Positions 46,389 to 58,100 of a stretch of DNA of 64,000 nucleotides are shown here, piece after piece. The stretch covers positions 723,225-787,224 of the forward strand of contig CAJNDS010001180.1 in assembly GCA_905221605.1 (NCBI GenBank), read 5' to 3'. The number at the start of each line of letters is the position of its first letter. Position 1 is the first letter of the stretch. The position numbers were made by a program, and so were the translations under genes. Under the pieces are notes generated by a model that had not been told where the DNA came from, searched no databases, and saw only the letters and a list, made by a program, of their open reading frames with translations. Origin of the DNA: Symbiodinium natans. Its lineage: Eukaryota; Sar; Dinophyceae; Suessiales; Symbiodiniaceae.

Positions 46389-48800
46389 GCCAAACGCCAG
46401 CCTCCCCCCAGATGCGAGCACAGAACGCAGACCGGAACCTCCCCAACCCCTTAGAGCCCCAACTCTTTAAACGGGAGCTATTCTGCTGCACACTCGGGAA
46501 AAATCCTAAACCCTAAACCCAAGCCCTACTGCGGTTTCAGGACTTCGCTCTGGTAGACAAGAAACTGTTCTGGAATCGCCGGGACGATGATGAGGTCCTC
46601 GCGATTGCCCAGAGAGCGCCCCAGCAGCACAGATAAACGTGATAAGCCCTAGGACAGCAAGGTAGCGCAGCATGTGTGTTCTATTTTCACGCTGCCAGTA
46701 CTCAAAGATGCAACTACAGGATGTGGGTTCCTGCGACAGTACTTTCATGATTTCGACGATTTGGCTGGGTTGGCCATGAGATAGCGAACCGTGTGCATTC
46801 CTAGTGTTGTTTGCTTGCCAGCGGTATCCTCTTCAGATTTGTTTTTCTCGGATCCCCTTTTCAAACCTCCCTCCCCTGTTTCGACATGATTCCCAAAATG
46901 ATGAACAGGTCGTTCATTGCAGTCTTTGCCTTGCATTCCATCTCGCACCGTTTGGGGTCCAGCCATAGGCAATCTGCAAGAGTGACTCGGAAACCCATTC
47001 CTGTCAGCGCAGTTGCAGAAGTGGTCCGGCTTGTTGATTTCAGTTAGGCTCTCGCAGTAGGCATGGCTCCATTGTCATTTTGTTTCCTTCGTTCCCCTCC
47101 CCAAATCAACAAGAGCGCAAATCGATTCCCAACTTGCTGGCATTGCCACCCCCTCCCCAACACAAACCCATAGTGGCACGCTCTCCTTTCCCCACTTAAG
47201 TATGGCCTCATCAGAACTTCGACCCCCAGCCGCACCGACACCAAGCTTCGTTATGTTGAATCAGGGCCAAACTTGCTTTCGTCCCTGCTGCCGGGACGTT
47301 GCATTCCAGCCTGCAGAAGAGCCTTGGCTGTACTCATCCTTCAGACCTCTTCATCGTAAAGGTGGGGAGGGGACATAACGATCCTTGGAAGTGTCCCAAC
47401 AAGCAAAACGTCGCACCCTCCAAAAACTTCCTTCAACATCGTAATCTCCCGATGATGTTTCAATTGCTTCTTTTTCGGTTTCAACGAAAGGAGTTGGACA
47501 GAGAAAAAAGAAACAAGGCAACGACAAGATGAAATAAGACGATTTTCCGCTGATATTGTGGCACTTCCCACTTCCAGCCTAAGCAGAAATGTGGTTTTTA
47601 TGCCACCTCACATCGAAAATTATAGAAGTAGAGAAGTAAAGAATCAATTTAATCCACCCCTCTCGTTTTTGGTTTTTCGATGCTTTAGAGAGGCTTGAAT
47701 GGGGACGTGAAGGATTTTTCTTTAGAACTTCAGAAGTAGAGTAGAGACTTATTCCTCGTTTCTTGCTTTTCCAGAGAAGTAGAGAGCAGGCACTTACTCT
47801 AAATTCCTTCAAGCCCCGCTTGAAGCCCCCCTTTCAAGCCCTCCCACGATCCGTCGTCCGCCCCCCCCCCCCCCCCCAAACGCCCCCCCTTCAGACCCCC
47901 CGCGTCAAGCCCCCTTTCCCCTTTCAAGGTTCAACACATTGTAAACCACATGTATTCGAGTTTTTGTTGAGAAAGAGTGCTTGCTAGTTGCTGATTGCCG
48001 ATGTTGTTGAGTTGAGTATCCAGCCCTGCAGAGTAGAGAACGTCACCAATGCCGCTGACACACAGGCAGAATTGCTATAAGAACTCCGCCCAAAGAGCAA
48101 ATAGTTACCAACTGGTTGGCTTGCCAGGACGAATGCCTACGGTTAACTGCTTTTACGTTTGCCCCCCAAGTCAATAAGGCTTCTTTTTTGAGTTGGCTGC
48201 GGCCGGGGGCTGGGGGGGCTTAGAAGTTCAGGTTGAGTGTATGTGAGTGGCTAGGGGCTTGCAGGCTCAGATGTTCTGTCCCACTTTGTCCTACTACCGT
48301 ATAGCTTGAGTCTCCAAGTCGTCTTCTGCAGTGTGTCATGAGTTTAGTTATTGTCGTCAAGGACCTTGCTGCTCACTTCCACCCACTTGGAGCCGGATGA
48401 TGGGGTCTTCCAAATCGTCGTCCAGGCCTGCATTCCTCTACCTTGATGGACGCGGGTCACTGTATTTGCTGTGTTCCATTCGCATCAAGATGACGGCAGC
48501 TTGCTGTTGAGCGTTGGGCTGCGGCTTAGTGAATTTATTGGCGGGGCGTTGTAGGGGCCTATTCTGGCCGCTGGCCAAGGGAAAACAACTGGCTGCAAAC
48601 AGAGGCAAGGAGGATTGAGCGGCCTCAGGGCTCTGGATGGGCTGAGGCTCACAAGTTGAGGCCTTGCAACAGCCCCGGCCCCTTCCTTTGGTGCCTGATT
48701 TGCTTCACATCGTACCAGAGCTTGCGTGTGGTGGATGACCCAGAGACACCTTGCGCTCAGAACCTTCGCAAGAGTTGCTGAATTTGCCCCCTGTGAATCT
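46389..48800. other. Gene-free stretch
   Basis: Contains a single CCCTAAA pair near 46508, several agaagtagaga words at 47626-47790, and a C-rich tract with a C-homopolymer at about 47861-47877. A 137-codon minus-strand frame at 48485-48898 shows no family features. I see no gene I can support. Confidence 0.45.
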
Positions 48801-49229
48801 ATGCTTTTAGGTGCTTGAAAGCCACATCTGCTGGGCTGACTTGCGGCTTGAAAACTCAATCGTGCTTGCGACGGCTCGTTGAAGAGAGGTTGCTTCACAA
48901 TTTAGAGCCACAGCAGCAGAACGGAGGCAATGAACTCGTAAAGACGAACGAAGACTTCAGACTAGTAGGACACAAACAAAAGAGAACATGTCCAATGCCT
49001 ATTCAAGAAGAAATGCTTGAGAAGCACCAAAACGAGACGTGCATCGATTGTCATGGCGCACAGATGTCATAGGATGGTGGCTCTTGCCATCTTCACCCAT
49101 GTGAGCCTGGAGCGTTGCGGTTTTGTTGGCTCTTGGCATGCCAAACACGGACCGTTGGGGTCGCCATTGACCCAGCGGCAGCGCTAGGTGCTGCGTCAGC
49201 TTCACAACCCTTCTTGGTTTCATCTACAA

Positions 49230-49840
49230 GCAGATGGAGTATTACAAACAAGAGATTGTCAAAATTCCACTGTTGCCGCAGAGCGGAGACGTACTAGAGC
49301 ATGTTCAGAAACAGTCTCAAGTTCTGGTGAATGCACAGGAGCTTGGCAACGCCATTTCATCATTCCGCCGTTGCAAAGAGTGCCTGAACAGCCACTTGAG
49401 AATACGAGCTTCTAGCAGTTGATGAGGACTTCAGCGACAACCGAACAACACCTGTGTCTCTGCAGTGCATGCAGAACCAGGCGTTGGCAAATCCATCGCC
49501 ACAGCACTGGCATTCAGGAATGGCATGCCGAACTCAGTCGGAGTGCTGCTACAGGGAGAATTCCAGAAGAACTCAGAGACTTTTTCCGGGTAGCAGATGT
49601 TGTAGATGCTGTGCAGGTTTCTTCGGAGCTTTATTTGTGCTACAAACTCGCGGGGCATCCGTTTGCAGCCTTTGAAGGGGCTGCAGGGACAAAACTGACA
49701 ATCCTGAGATGGGCCTCACCAGCTTTGCGAATGTGGTCACCACAACTGCTCGCACCCAATTCGAGCGCAAGCTACCCAGGAGGCCAATCGCAATGGAGGC
49801 TCCCCAGTCTGGCTACACAGTGCTCCCTCGCAGCATAAAA
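49230..49840 (+). pseudogene. P-loop NTPase-like gene remnant in shifting frames
   Basis: Protein-like stretches follow one another in different frames. From 49234: MEYYKQEIVKIPLLPQSGDV, then LVNAQELGNAISSFRRCKEC. Near 49400: YELLAVDEDFSDNRTTPVSL. Near 49470: HAEPGVGKSIATALAFRNGM and SVGVLLQGEFQKNSETFSG, with a Walker-A-like PGVGKS. Near 49575: ELRDFFRVADVVDAVQVSSE. Together they read like one NTPase broken by at least three small indels, or exons with tiny introns (ctctgcag and ctacaagcag look like acceptors). Resemblance to RHS/Crinkler-type NTPases (GVGKS, then a VLLQG-like strand) is only an impression. Confidence 0.35.
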
Positions 49841-50165
49841 AAAGCTGCGGTCTTTTCGCACACAAGACTTTTTTGACTCCACCACTTCACTGTCGCAGAT
49901 CTTAAAGCTGTGTTGGGTATCAAGCAATGCTCCCTCTTTTTCGCTCAGGTCGCATTGCATTCTTAAGCTGGGTACTTCACCTCTTTTGTAGGCTTGTCCA
50001 CCCCGCATTGGATGTTGACCGCTTGGCTTGTGAGCTGACAAGCATAGCATATTTCAGCCAGAAGTGAAAGCCGTAGCAGCGTGCAGTTTCAAAGGTAGCA
50101 TATTGAAAAGGGCTAGCAGCTAGCTGTTGGGAGGCAACAGATTAAAAGTGCTGCGTCTCTTGCAG

Positions 50166-50509
50166 ACTGCGCAGCAAAGTTGGAATACATGCCGTTTGAA
50201 ATAGAATCGTTAGAGTCTAGCAAGGCATGTTGCACCTATCGCAAGTGTGAAGTCCTCTTGAACTTACGAGAGCTGCAGCACGTTAAGCTGCACATGCTTT
50301 TTAAAAGCAGCGCTAAATCAGCCGTTGTAGGAGTTGATGAGATGCAAACCTTTGGTGTTCTGCGAGGCTCTGCAGGCACGACCTCAACATCATCCATCGT
50401 CCGGGTGCGGGTGCTGATCCGCAAGGACTGCGTGTGTGAGAGCAATTGCCCGTACATGGAGCGATTTGGAGCGCAAGAAATCGTTGACTGCTTGAGAAGC
50501 ATTCAGTAG
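50166..50509 (+). CDS. Possible terminal exon following the NTPase-like remnant
   Basis: A good acceptor (tctcttgcag, ending at 50165) is followed by an open frame DCAAKLEYMPFEIESLESSK to a TAG at 50507. Later text includes VLLNLRELQHVKLHMLFKSS, IVRVRVLIRKDC and ERFGAQEIVDCLRSIQ, with protein-like composition and several cysteines. It may be the last exon of the gene at 49230-49840. No family recognised. Confidence 0.3.
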
Positions 50510-52171
50510 CAGAATCCAGGGTTGGGGCACGGCTGTTTGGACGCTCGCCCAGCGCACCATCGTCGGCAGGGCGGAGCATGCGGCGGGTTTTTATGCTAGG
50601 GGCAGACGTCCGATCACGGGCAGGGGAGGGGCTCCGGGAGGTGGTTCGGGGCTGGGAGTTTGGGCTCTTCCTTGCTGGGAGTGTTTCTGCAAGTTTGCTG
50701 CTGTCAGTTCATGTCTGCCGCAGTCTTGACCCACTCGACTCGCAAGATGGGACGGTCACAGAAAAGCTGAAGCCCAAGGAGGATTCCGATGCAAACAAAT
50801 CATGTCCATGTTGAAAGCAGTGCATTCTCGAAAACGGGACTGCGGAGTTGATTTTTTCGGAACGTTCCTTGTAACGCCGCGACCTTAACTCCACTCACTC
50901 GTTTGCCTCAGTGCGTTTCTGCGTTTATGAGAGGTTCTCCACGCTTTTGGTGGGTGACGTCAAGCGGATGACCCAAAGAAAGTCCTGTGCTTAGAACTGG
51001 TGCGGAAATTTTTTCTCGTCTGTCTTCGGTTGCAAAAGGGCGATGACCAAGATTGAAGTTTTGAGTGTCCCCAAGTTCATGTTTTGCCTGCCATTGTGCA
51101 CATGTTGTACATGTTGTACATGTTCTGTGGTGCCCTGACTGCCTGATCTTGCAGGGCGGCCATGTGGCTTCCAGCTCGTTGGCAATGCTGTTCCAGTCGA
51201 CCCAGTGCCGCAAAACGTTGCACTCCTGACCTGTATTTGATGGATCCGTTTTGATCGCGCACGTTTTTGTGTAAACTCGAAGTTTGAGAAGATGCTGCGC
51301 GTCTTGGCTTGAATGCTATCAGGCGTAGTGGCATACCTGAAGAAAGCCCTGGCCTCAAGCCGAGTTTCGCTCGTGCTGTCTGCGGAGTTGTTTGCAGAAG
51401 GGCAATGACAAAGATTGAAGTTTTGAGTGTCCATGTTTGCACCTCTTGCAGCCCATGAAATCAGGCAATAGGCAATCAAAGCGGAAGAGGAACTGTCCAG
51501 CGCAAGCATCCAAGATCGACATTTAATTACAGCCAGAAGGAGAGCTTCCCACATCAAAAGCTCCCACCTAGGCCTCCCTGTGCCGCGCTGGGTGCCGGAA
51601 GCAAAGATGTCAGCAAGTCTCCGCGACACAAATGAGCCCAGCACTTGGTTTCGATGACTTTTCAGCTGAGGGGTTTTTGCCGTCGCCCCGCTCGCAGGGC
51701 AGATTGCTACGGCTTCGCGCTGCCATCAGAGGAGGATGCTTAAGTTGCGAGCGAGGCAGCGCCGGAGTTTGAGCGCTGCGAACTTGCATCCTTCCTTGTT
51801 ATGTGAGCTTCTAGGCTGAGGTAGCAACAGCATTCACTGACGTTTTTTGCGCTGCGGCTTTGCTTGACTTCCAGCATTCGCAGTCAGCAGTTCAACGCTC
51901 ACATCTCACATTCCTTGAGCAGGCTATGGCATTCAAGTTTTCAGTTTTCAAGTCAAGCGGGGCATGCAACGGGTACAGGACCAGCGACAGACCTGCGAGC
52001 GTTGCAAATGCTGGGTCCAAAAATAGGCCAGTGAAGGGCATGGCCCCCGATTTGCGATCATTATGCGCACATGGCATCATTCCAGAACATCATATACCGC
52101 TTCTTTGGCTCCCTCCCAAGGGCTCAAGTTTAGAGCCGAGCCCCCTTTTTTCATTGCCTTCGAGTTTGACA
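50510..52171. other. Spacer and 5' region of the giant secreted-protein gene
   Basis: Contains a 30-bp direct repeat (aagattgaagttttgagtgt at 51050 and 51412), three tgttgtaca words (51103-51122), and a pyrimidine-rich stretch ending in tttgcttgacttccag at 51874. That AG could be a trans-splice acceptor for the giant gene. An in-frame extension runs from 51860, but its first part lacks a signal peptide. Confidence 0.4.
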
Positions 52172-55100
52172 ATGAAGCAATGTGCACTGGGGTGTTTGTT
52201 GCCCCTATGGGCATGCCAGTGCTTGGCGTACAAGATGGACTCCTACCGCAAGGCAGGCACGCAGGCAGACGTCATCCAGGCGTCTGACTTGACTGCTTTG
52301 CGCGAGGCGGTCATGAGCATGAAGTCAGAGATTATTGCAGAGCTGCGCAAAGCGCCGCCGTCAACCGCAGTGACAGACGTCACGCAGCCGACTGGCCAGC
52401 GCTTGGCACAGTTGCTGAAGACAATCTCGGTGAATTTGACCAGCACCGATGGCCGTCTCGCCCCGAAGTGCAGTGCAAAGGTGCCCTTGTTGAAGCCCGA
52501 CGTGCAGAAACACTCATTGGCGCAGCGAGACCGGTACAACGTCTCGCAGCAGACCAGTTGTGGTGACGAGCTACCCATCTTCAACTATCAGGTGGACAAG
52601 ATCGACACCACCTGCTGCCCACCAGGGAAGCTGGACTGTGCCGGCTGCTCTGTGTTCCAGTCTGACAAATGTGCAAAATGCTCCCCGGGCTTTGTGAAGC
52701 GCGGCGAGAGCTGTTTCGCCTGCACCGACTCAATGGACTGGACGGACCTGGAGGGCAAGAATTGCGCCCTATCACAGAAATGCGACAACCTGAAGGTCAG
52801 AGGCCAGAGCTCCAATCAGGCATGCTGCCGCTGCGGCGGAGGCCACGTGTCTCCGACGGCGTTCTCATATCCTGACAAGGACTTCGTGGTGGGCGACGCA
52901 GTGAATTTGGCGCCAGTCCCCCGCACCGCCAAACGCTACACGCTGAACTCCGACTGCGAGTTCCCGGCCTACAACCTCACCATGGATGGACAAACCGGAG
53001 TGATCTCGTACATTGTGGGGCTGAAGCAACCGAGTGGCCCCTTCAAAGTGCAATGTGAGGTCACTGCGCACCAGGCAGACGGAGTGGTCTTCACGGCGCC
53101 CGCTGCAGTGGCTCAGTCGTGGATGTCCTTCAAGTCGCATGTGCTCACCGTGGGAGGATACAAGACGTCCTACAGCCTCAAGGCGGCAGGACAGACCAGA
53201 GACTTGAAGATGTCGTGTGCTCCGACTGCGCCCTGGTTGAAGTTCGACCCAGACTCTGCCATCGTGTCCCTGGACGCATCCCAGCAAGCTCACGGAGGCA
53301 TCGTTGAGCAGGGCAAGGCTTTCACGGGCCAGAACGGGGCCGTTTGCGTGGTGCTTGGTCGCTTGAAAGCCACGGGCCGCTCGGAAGAGGAAAGCCGAAC
53401 GAGCTTTGTGGCCATTTGGCCGAAGCCCTGGGAGTCCTTCAGCTACCCCACCGATGAGGTGGCCGTGACCTTTGGGGACGAGCTGCCTTTGCTCAGGCCT
53501 ATCGCGCCCCGAGCTGGCAGCATGCGGCCGCAGATTTTCCGACTAGCCTGCAGCAGCTCCGTGGACTGGGTGAGCGTGGTCTATGACCACGTCATACGTG
53601 TGCTCTTGGTCGATGGAGTGCCGCTGATCCAGGTGTCGGAAGGCGGTGAACTTCTCATTGGCGCTCCTGAAGGGATTGCCAAGATTTTCGATTCTGCCAA
53701 GATGGCCGGCGAGTTCCAGTCTGGTGGTGGAGCATTCCGGCAGTCACTCAAAGTTTCTTGCACCGTTTGGGGTGCCTTCGCCGATCCGGAGATGCCGCAG
53801 GTCCGAGCAAGCATGGCCGTGGACATCCAGGACAATGTTTGTTGGGTGCCTCAGAAGATCACGGCCAAGGCCGACCGAGTCGCCCGGGAATCGGAAGCAG
53901 AGTGCCGCAACCACTGCCGGGTGGACCCCAGCTGCTCGCACTTTTCCTGGAAGGACCAAAGCTGCTACCGCTACGAGTTGCTGGCTAACCAGCAGGAACA
54001 CAGTACGCTAGCCAAAGTCACCGACTGCGCAGCAGCGCGGACGTGCCTCACCGTGGAGGACACGGAGCACAGGAGGAACTCAGGCGTGTACTGCCCGCTT
54101 GGCACCGGCACCGATGGCAAGGTGGTCTACCGCAAGAGGGCCAAAACCTCACAGGACGAGTTCTTGTTGCAGCAGTTGCACCCGGTCCAGCACTCCGACC
54201 TCGTTGTGTCCGGCGACTGCAAGGCCCAGGACTGGATCATCCGTCGCCCGGCGGCAGCTGACTACATTCATGCAAAGGCAGGCCACTACGAGCTGAAAGG
54301 TGAGGTGCTCAAGTGCATCGCCCGGAACTCCACAACCGTGCAGTTCGAGGTCCGGCAGTGCTCCGTTCCAGCACGGCTGGACACCGAGGAGGTCGTTCCG
54401 AAGATGGTGGTTGATGATCCATCCACCCCACTTCCGGAGGATTTTTGGCTGCATCCCTGCGACTGTGCGTCTTCGCAGTGGGGCAAGACTCCCCCTGTGA
54501 ACGAGGAGGCGTTCGAGGCCATCCCGGCCGGCAGTGGCAACCTCTACATCCCAGCGCCCTACGCGATCGTTGCAGGGCAGTTTGCATGCCCTTCAAGGCA
54601 GCTGTTGGGTCAGCATTGGGACACGGAGTCGGAAATCATGGAAAAGGCCAACTGCGAGACCAAATGCCGGGAGGATGAGAAGTGCAACTTCTTCTGGCAT
54701 GGAACGCAGCATTCCGCAAGTGTTTGCCGCACTTTCGCGGCCTGCGACTCCCTGGTCAGGGAATTCGGGCTCGATGGCACGCTGTCGGCGATGCCACGCG
54801 AGAAGCACTGCCAGGTTGCAGACGCTGCACTTTGCTGGCAAACTTCGCTGCGCCGGGCGTACATGGCGAGGCCGCCGGGGATGCAGAAGGCGAGTGCAGC
54901 TGGCAAGGTGGAAGTGGCCCCAGTGCCTCCAAAGCCGGCCGACCCGCCGAGCGCAGGGATGGTCTCATGGTTCAAGTCCGAGGACGCGGGCGTTTTGTGG
55001 AGAAGCAGCGTCGGCAACTTCGTTGGCTTTGCAGTCAGGGACGGTCCAGTTCGAAGAAGTGCTGCGGGTTTTGGTGCTGACCGGCCCGTGACCTACCTCG

Positions 55101-58100
55101 AGGGCAGCTATGCCGATGAATTCCAGTTTGGCGCGGTCCTGCCAGACACCTTCACTCTGTGTTCTGTGACGAGGTACACGGACAGCGACCCCGGCAAGCA
55201 GTTTCGAATTCTCCAGGGAAGGAACCACAACTTTTTGCATGGCCATCACAATGGGCGAGTCGGCGTCGCGCACTATGGCGAATGGGTTGCATACAGCGAT
55301 AAGAAGCTCCATGACCTGAACTGGCTGGTCTTCTGTGGCACCAACAAGGCGAAGCTGATCTTTGATGGAAGCCGCAATGTGGCGTGGTCAAGCCGCCTCC
55401 CACTGGGAGACCTGAAAGAGACATTGGTCATCAACACGGGCAAGTTCCCTTCCTCTCAATCCAACTTCGGAGTCATGGAGGTGATCACCTGGAACCGCGC
55501 GTTGTCGGAGGCTGAGATGAAGCAGGTGACGAAATATTTGGATTGGAAGCTCAAGGCGGGAACCTTTGAGCAGACTGAGACCCTGGGCGACCCCATGAGG
55601 GACTTTTGGCTCTATTCGTCCAGCCAAGACCACATCGACGCTGACAAGACGTTCACATATAAGGACAAGATGATTAACGGCTACACCCTGACGACGAGGG
55701 GCTGGGAGCACATGAGAAGCTACGCGAGGGGCTTCGTCAGGAGCTCACCAGGATTTGCCTACGCCGTCGTGTCTGGCCTGGAGCCCAAGGCGCGGTACGT
55801 GTATGAGATCTACTCCTGGGAAAACGGTGACCATCGATGCGTATGGAACAGAGTGTTCATCAACGGCGGCAACGTTTGGTCGCGCATGCGACAGCATTGG
55901 TCCCTTCGCCCTGCCGCCTCGGGCGTTGCGGTCGCCACGGACGCGGGGGAGATTGAGTTCAAGATGGAGCGGAGGTGCGATCACCTGCACTTCAGCTCCA
56001 TTTCAGTGGCCAAGATCCTTCACGTCAGCGCCAAGCCGCCGGCGAAGCCCTCCGACCCCCCGAGCAAGGGCATGGTCTCATGGTTCCGCAGTGAGGACGC
56101 AGGTAGCGTGTGGAAGAGCAGCGTGGGCGACTTCGTGGGCGTCTCGACCAAGAACAGCGTCTGGCGCGCTTCGGCTGCCGGCTTCGGGGCAGATCGGCCC
56201 GTGACCTACATCCAAGGCTTTCACGATGATGCTTTCTCTTTCGGCGCCATCTTGAAGAGCTCCTTCACCATGTGCTCGGTGTCAAGGTACACAGGTAGAA
56301 ACGTGGCCGGAAAGTTTGGGCGCATCTTGCAAGGCAAGGATCACAACCTTCTACAAGGCCACTGGAAGGGCCACGTGGGAGTTGCCTATTATGGTGATTG
56401 GGTGACATATCCCTACCATCATCGGTATGACATGAACTGGATGGTGATGTGTGGCACCAACAAGGCGAAGCTCGTCTACAGCGGTCTGAAGAACTTCGGC
56501 GACTACAACTTCGCCGCGAGCAAAAGCCGACATGAAACTTTCCCGGACAGCGTCGTGATCAATGCCGGCTACAAAGCTGGAGAGGATTCGGTGTCGGATT
56601 TCGCCGTGATGGAGGTCATTACCTGGGATCGGGCGCTTGCGCAATCCGAGATGGAGTCGGCCATCCGGTACCTGAAGTGGAAGCTTCAGGCGGGCACCTT
56701 CCAGGTGTCCGCGGAGATGGAGACTGACTCGAAGCCCTGGACATTGGCGTACAAATGGGTCGGGACGGAAAGCACGGTCACCAGGGACATCGCCAACGGC
56801 TACAAGCTCGAGCTCACCGGCTGGAAAGACATGCGCAAGGAGGCCCGTGGCTACGTGCGAAACGAGCCCGGAAGCGCTACTGCCGTCGTGCTGAATCTCG
56901 TGCCGAACGCCTTGTATCGCTTCGAAGTGCACTCGTTCTCAGAAAAAGAAGAGTGGTCCTGCCATGAAAACCTCATTGCCGTGAACCACGGCGCCTACGC
57001 CCACATGCGCCAGGACATCTCACGACAGCCATCCGCATCTGGAGTCATCTACGCTTCTCCCCGCGGCAAGATCCAGTTTGAGCTGGTTCGCAAATGCAAT
57101 ACTCATGTCCATTTGACCCACGTCTCCATCGCAAGGATCTACGGGGACAACCGGGTCGTCTCCATGCTCGCCTCGGAAGCAGAAGCCAGCCAACGTTCCG
57201 AGTTGGCGGCTTCGTCCTACGCCGTGACAGGCTTCCCCAACCTCCACCTTTACGAGCAGTGCGATGCGCAGCTCCTCCTGGGCGGTATGGGGGTGCACAG
57301 TTGCTCACACCCCACCTTCCGCTGGCCGCTCTCGCACGCGTGGTCGCACAAGCGCAAGCTTCCGGACACTTTCCAGCATGGCCAGAGGCTCTTCCTGTCC
57401 TGCTGGTCAGAGAGGTTCTCTGGCCTCAACAAGGCCAAGGCTTCCTTTGGGCAGTACCTGCAGTGCGTGGACGGCAAGTGGGATGGTCCCGCCAAGAGCT
57501 TCGAGTGCGAGGAATGCCTGCAAGTGGCCGGGAAAGGCTACATGGACTTGGACGACCGTGACAAGCAGGAGCTGTACTTCTTCAATCGGATGCAGTTGCA
57601 CATCACTTCCGAGCTGGGCATGAAGGACGTGAAGGACTTGGCCGGGCCGCCTTCGAGGTATTGCTTGGAGAAGGATGCCGAGAGCCATGCCATGACCCTT
57701 CACCCGAAGGAGAGCTGCAACACAGCATTCTTTGCGGAGATCATCCCTTCCTCAGAGTCGCACGAGCGCATGTTTCAGTACCTTGCGGATGGCTCGTCTG
57801 ACAGCCAGTCGAAACCTCAGTGCCTTCAGGCCGACCCCACAAAGGTTTTCATGCTTGAGGACTGCAACGACACCAAGGTCGCGCAGCAGATCGATCCCTT
57901 TGAAGTGCCACTGAAGATGTTCAGCCTTCATGTGATGGAGGACCAGCAGAGGACGACGGATCTCCACGGTGCCTACACGTCGCTCTGCGGTGCACACGGT
58001 GCGTTGAACAATCTTGACTTCTGGCAGCTTTTCGGGGGCAGTTCGAGCAACGCGAGGACAAGCTGCATTTTCTCCCCGCTCATCCAGTTCGGCAAGTCGA

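Noticed and set aside
50991-51644. 217-codon minus-strand frame
   Set aside because: No signal peptide, domain or conserved motif; it contains the 30-bp direct repeat, which explains its internally repeated text.
51860-52171. N-terminal extension of the giant protein
   Set aside because: It starts at TTG, and the ATG codons at 51926 and 52040 give no secretion signal, whereas the one at 52172 does.
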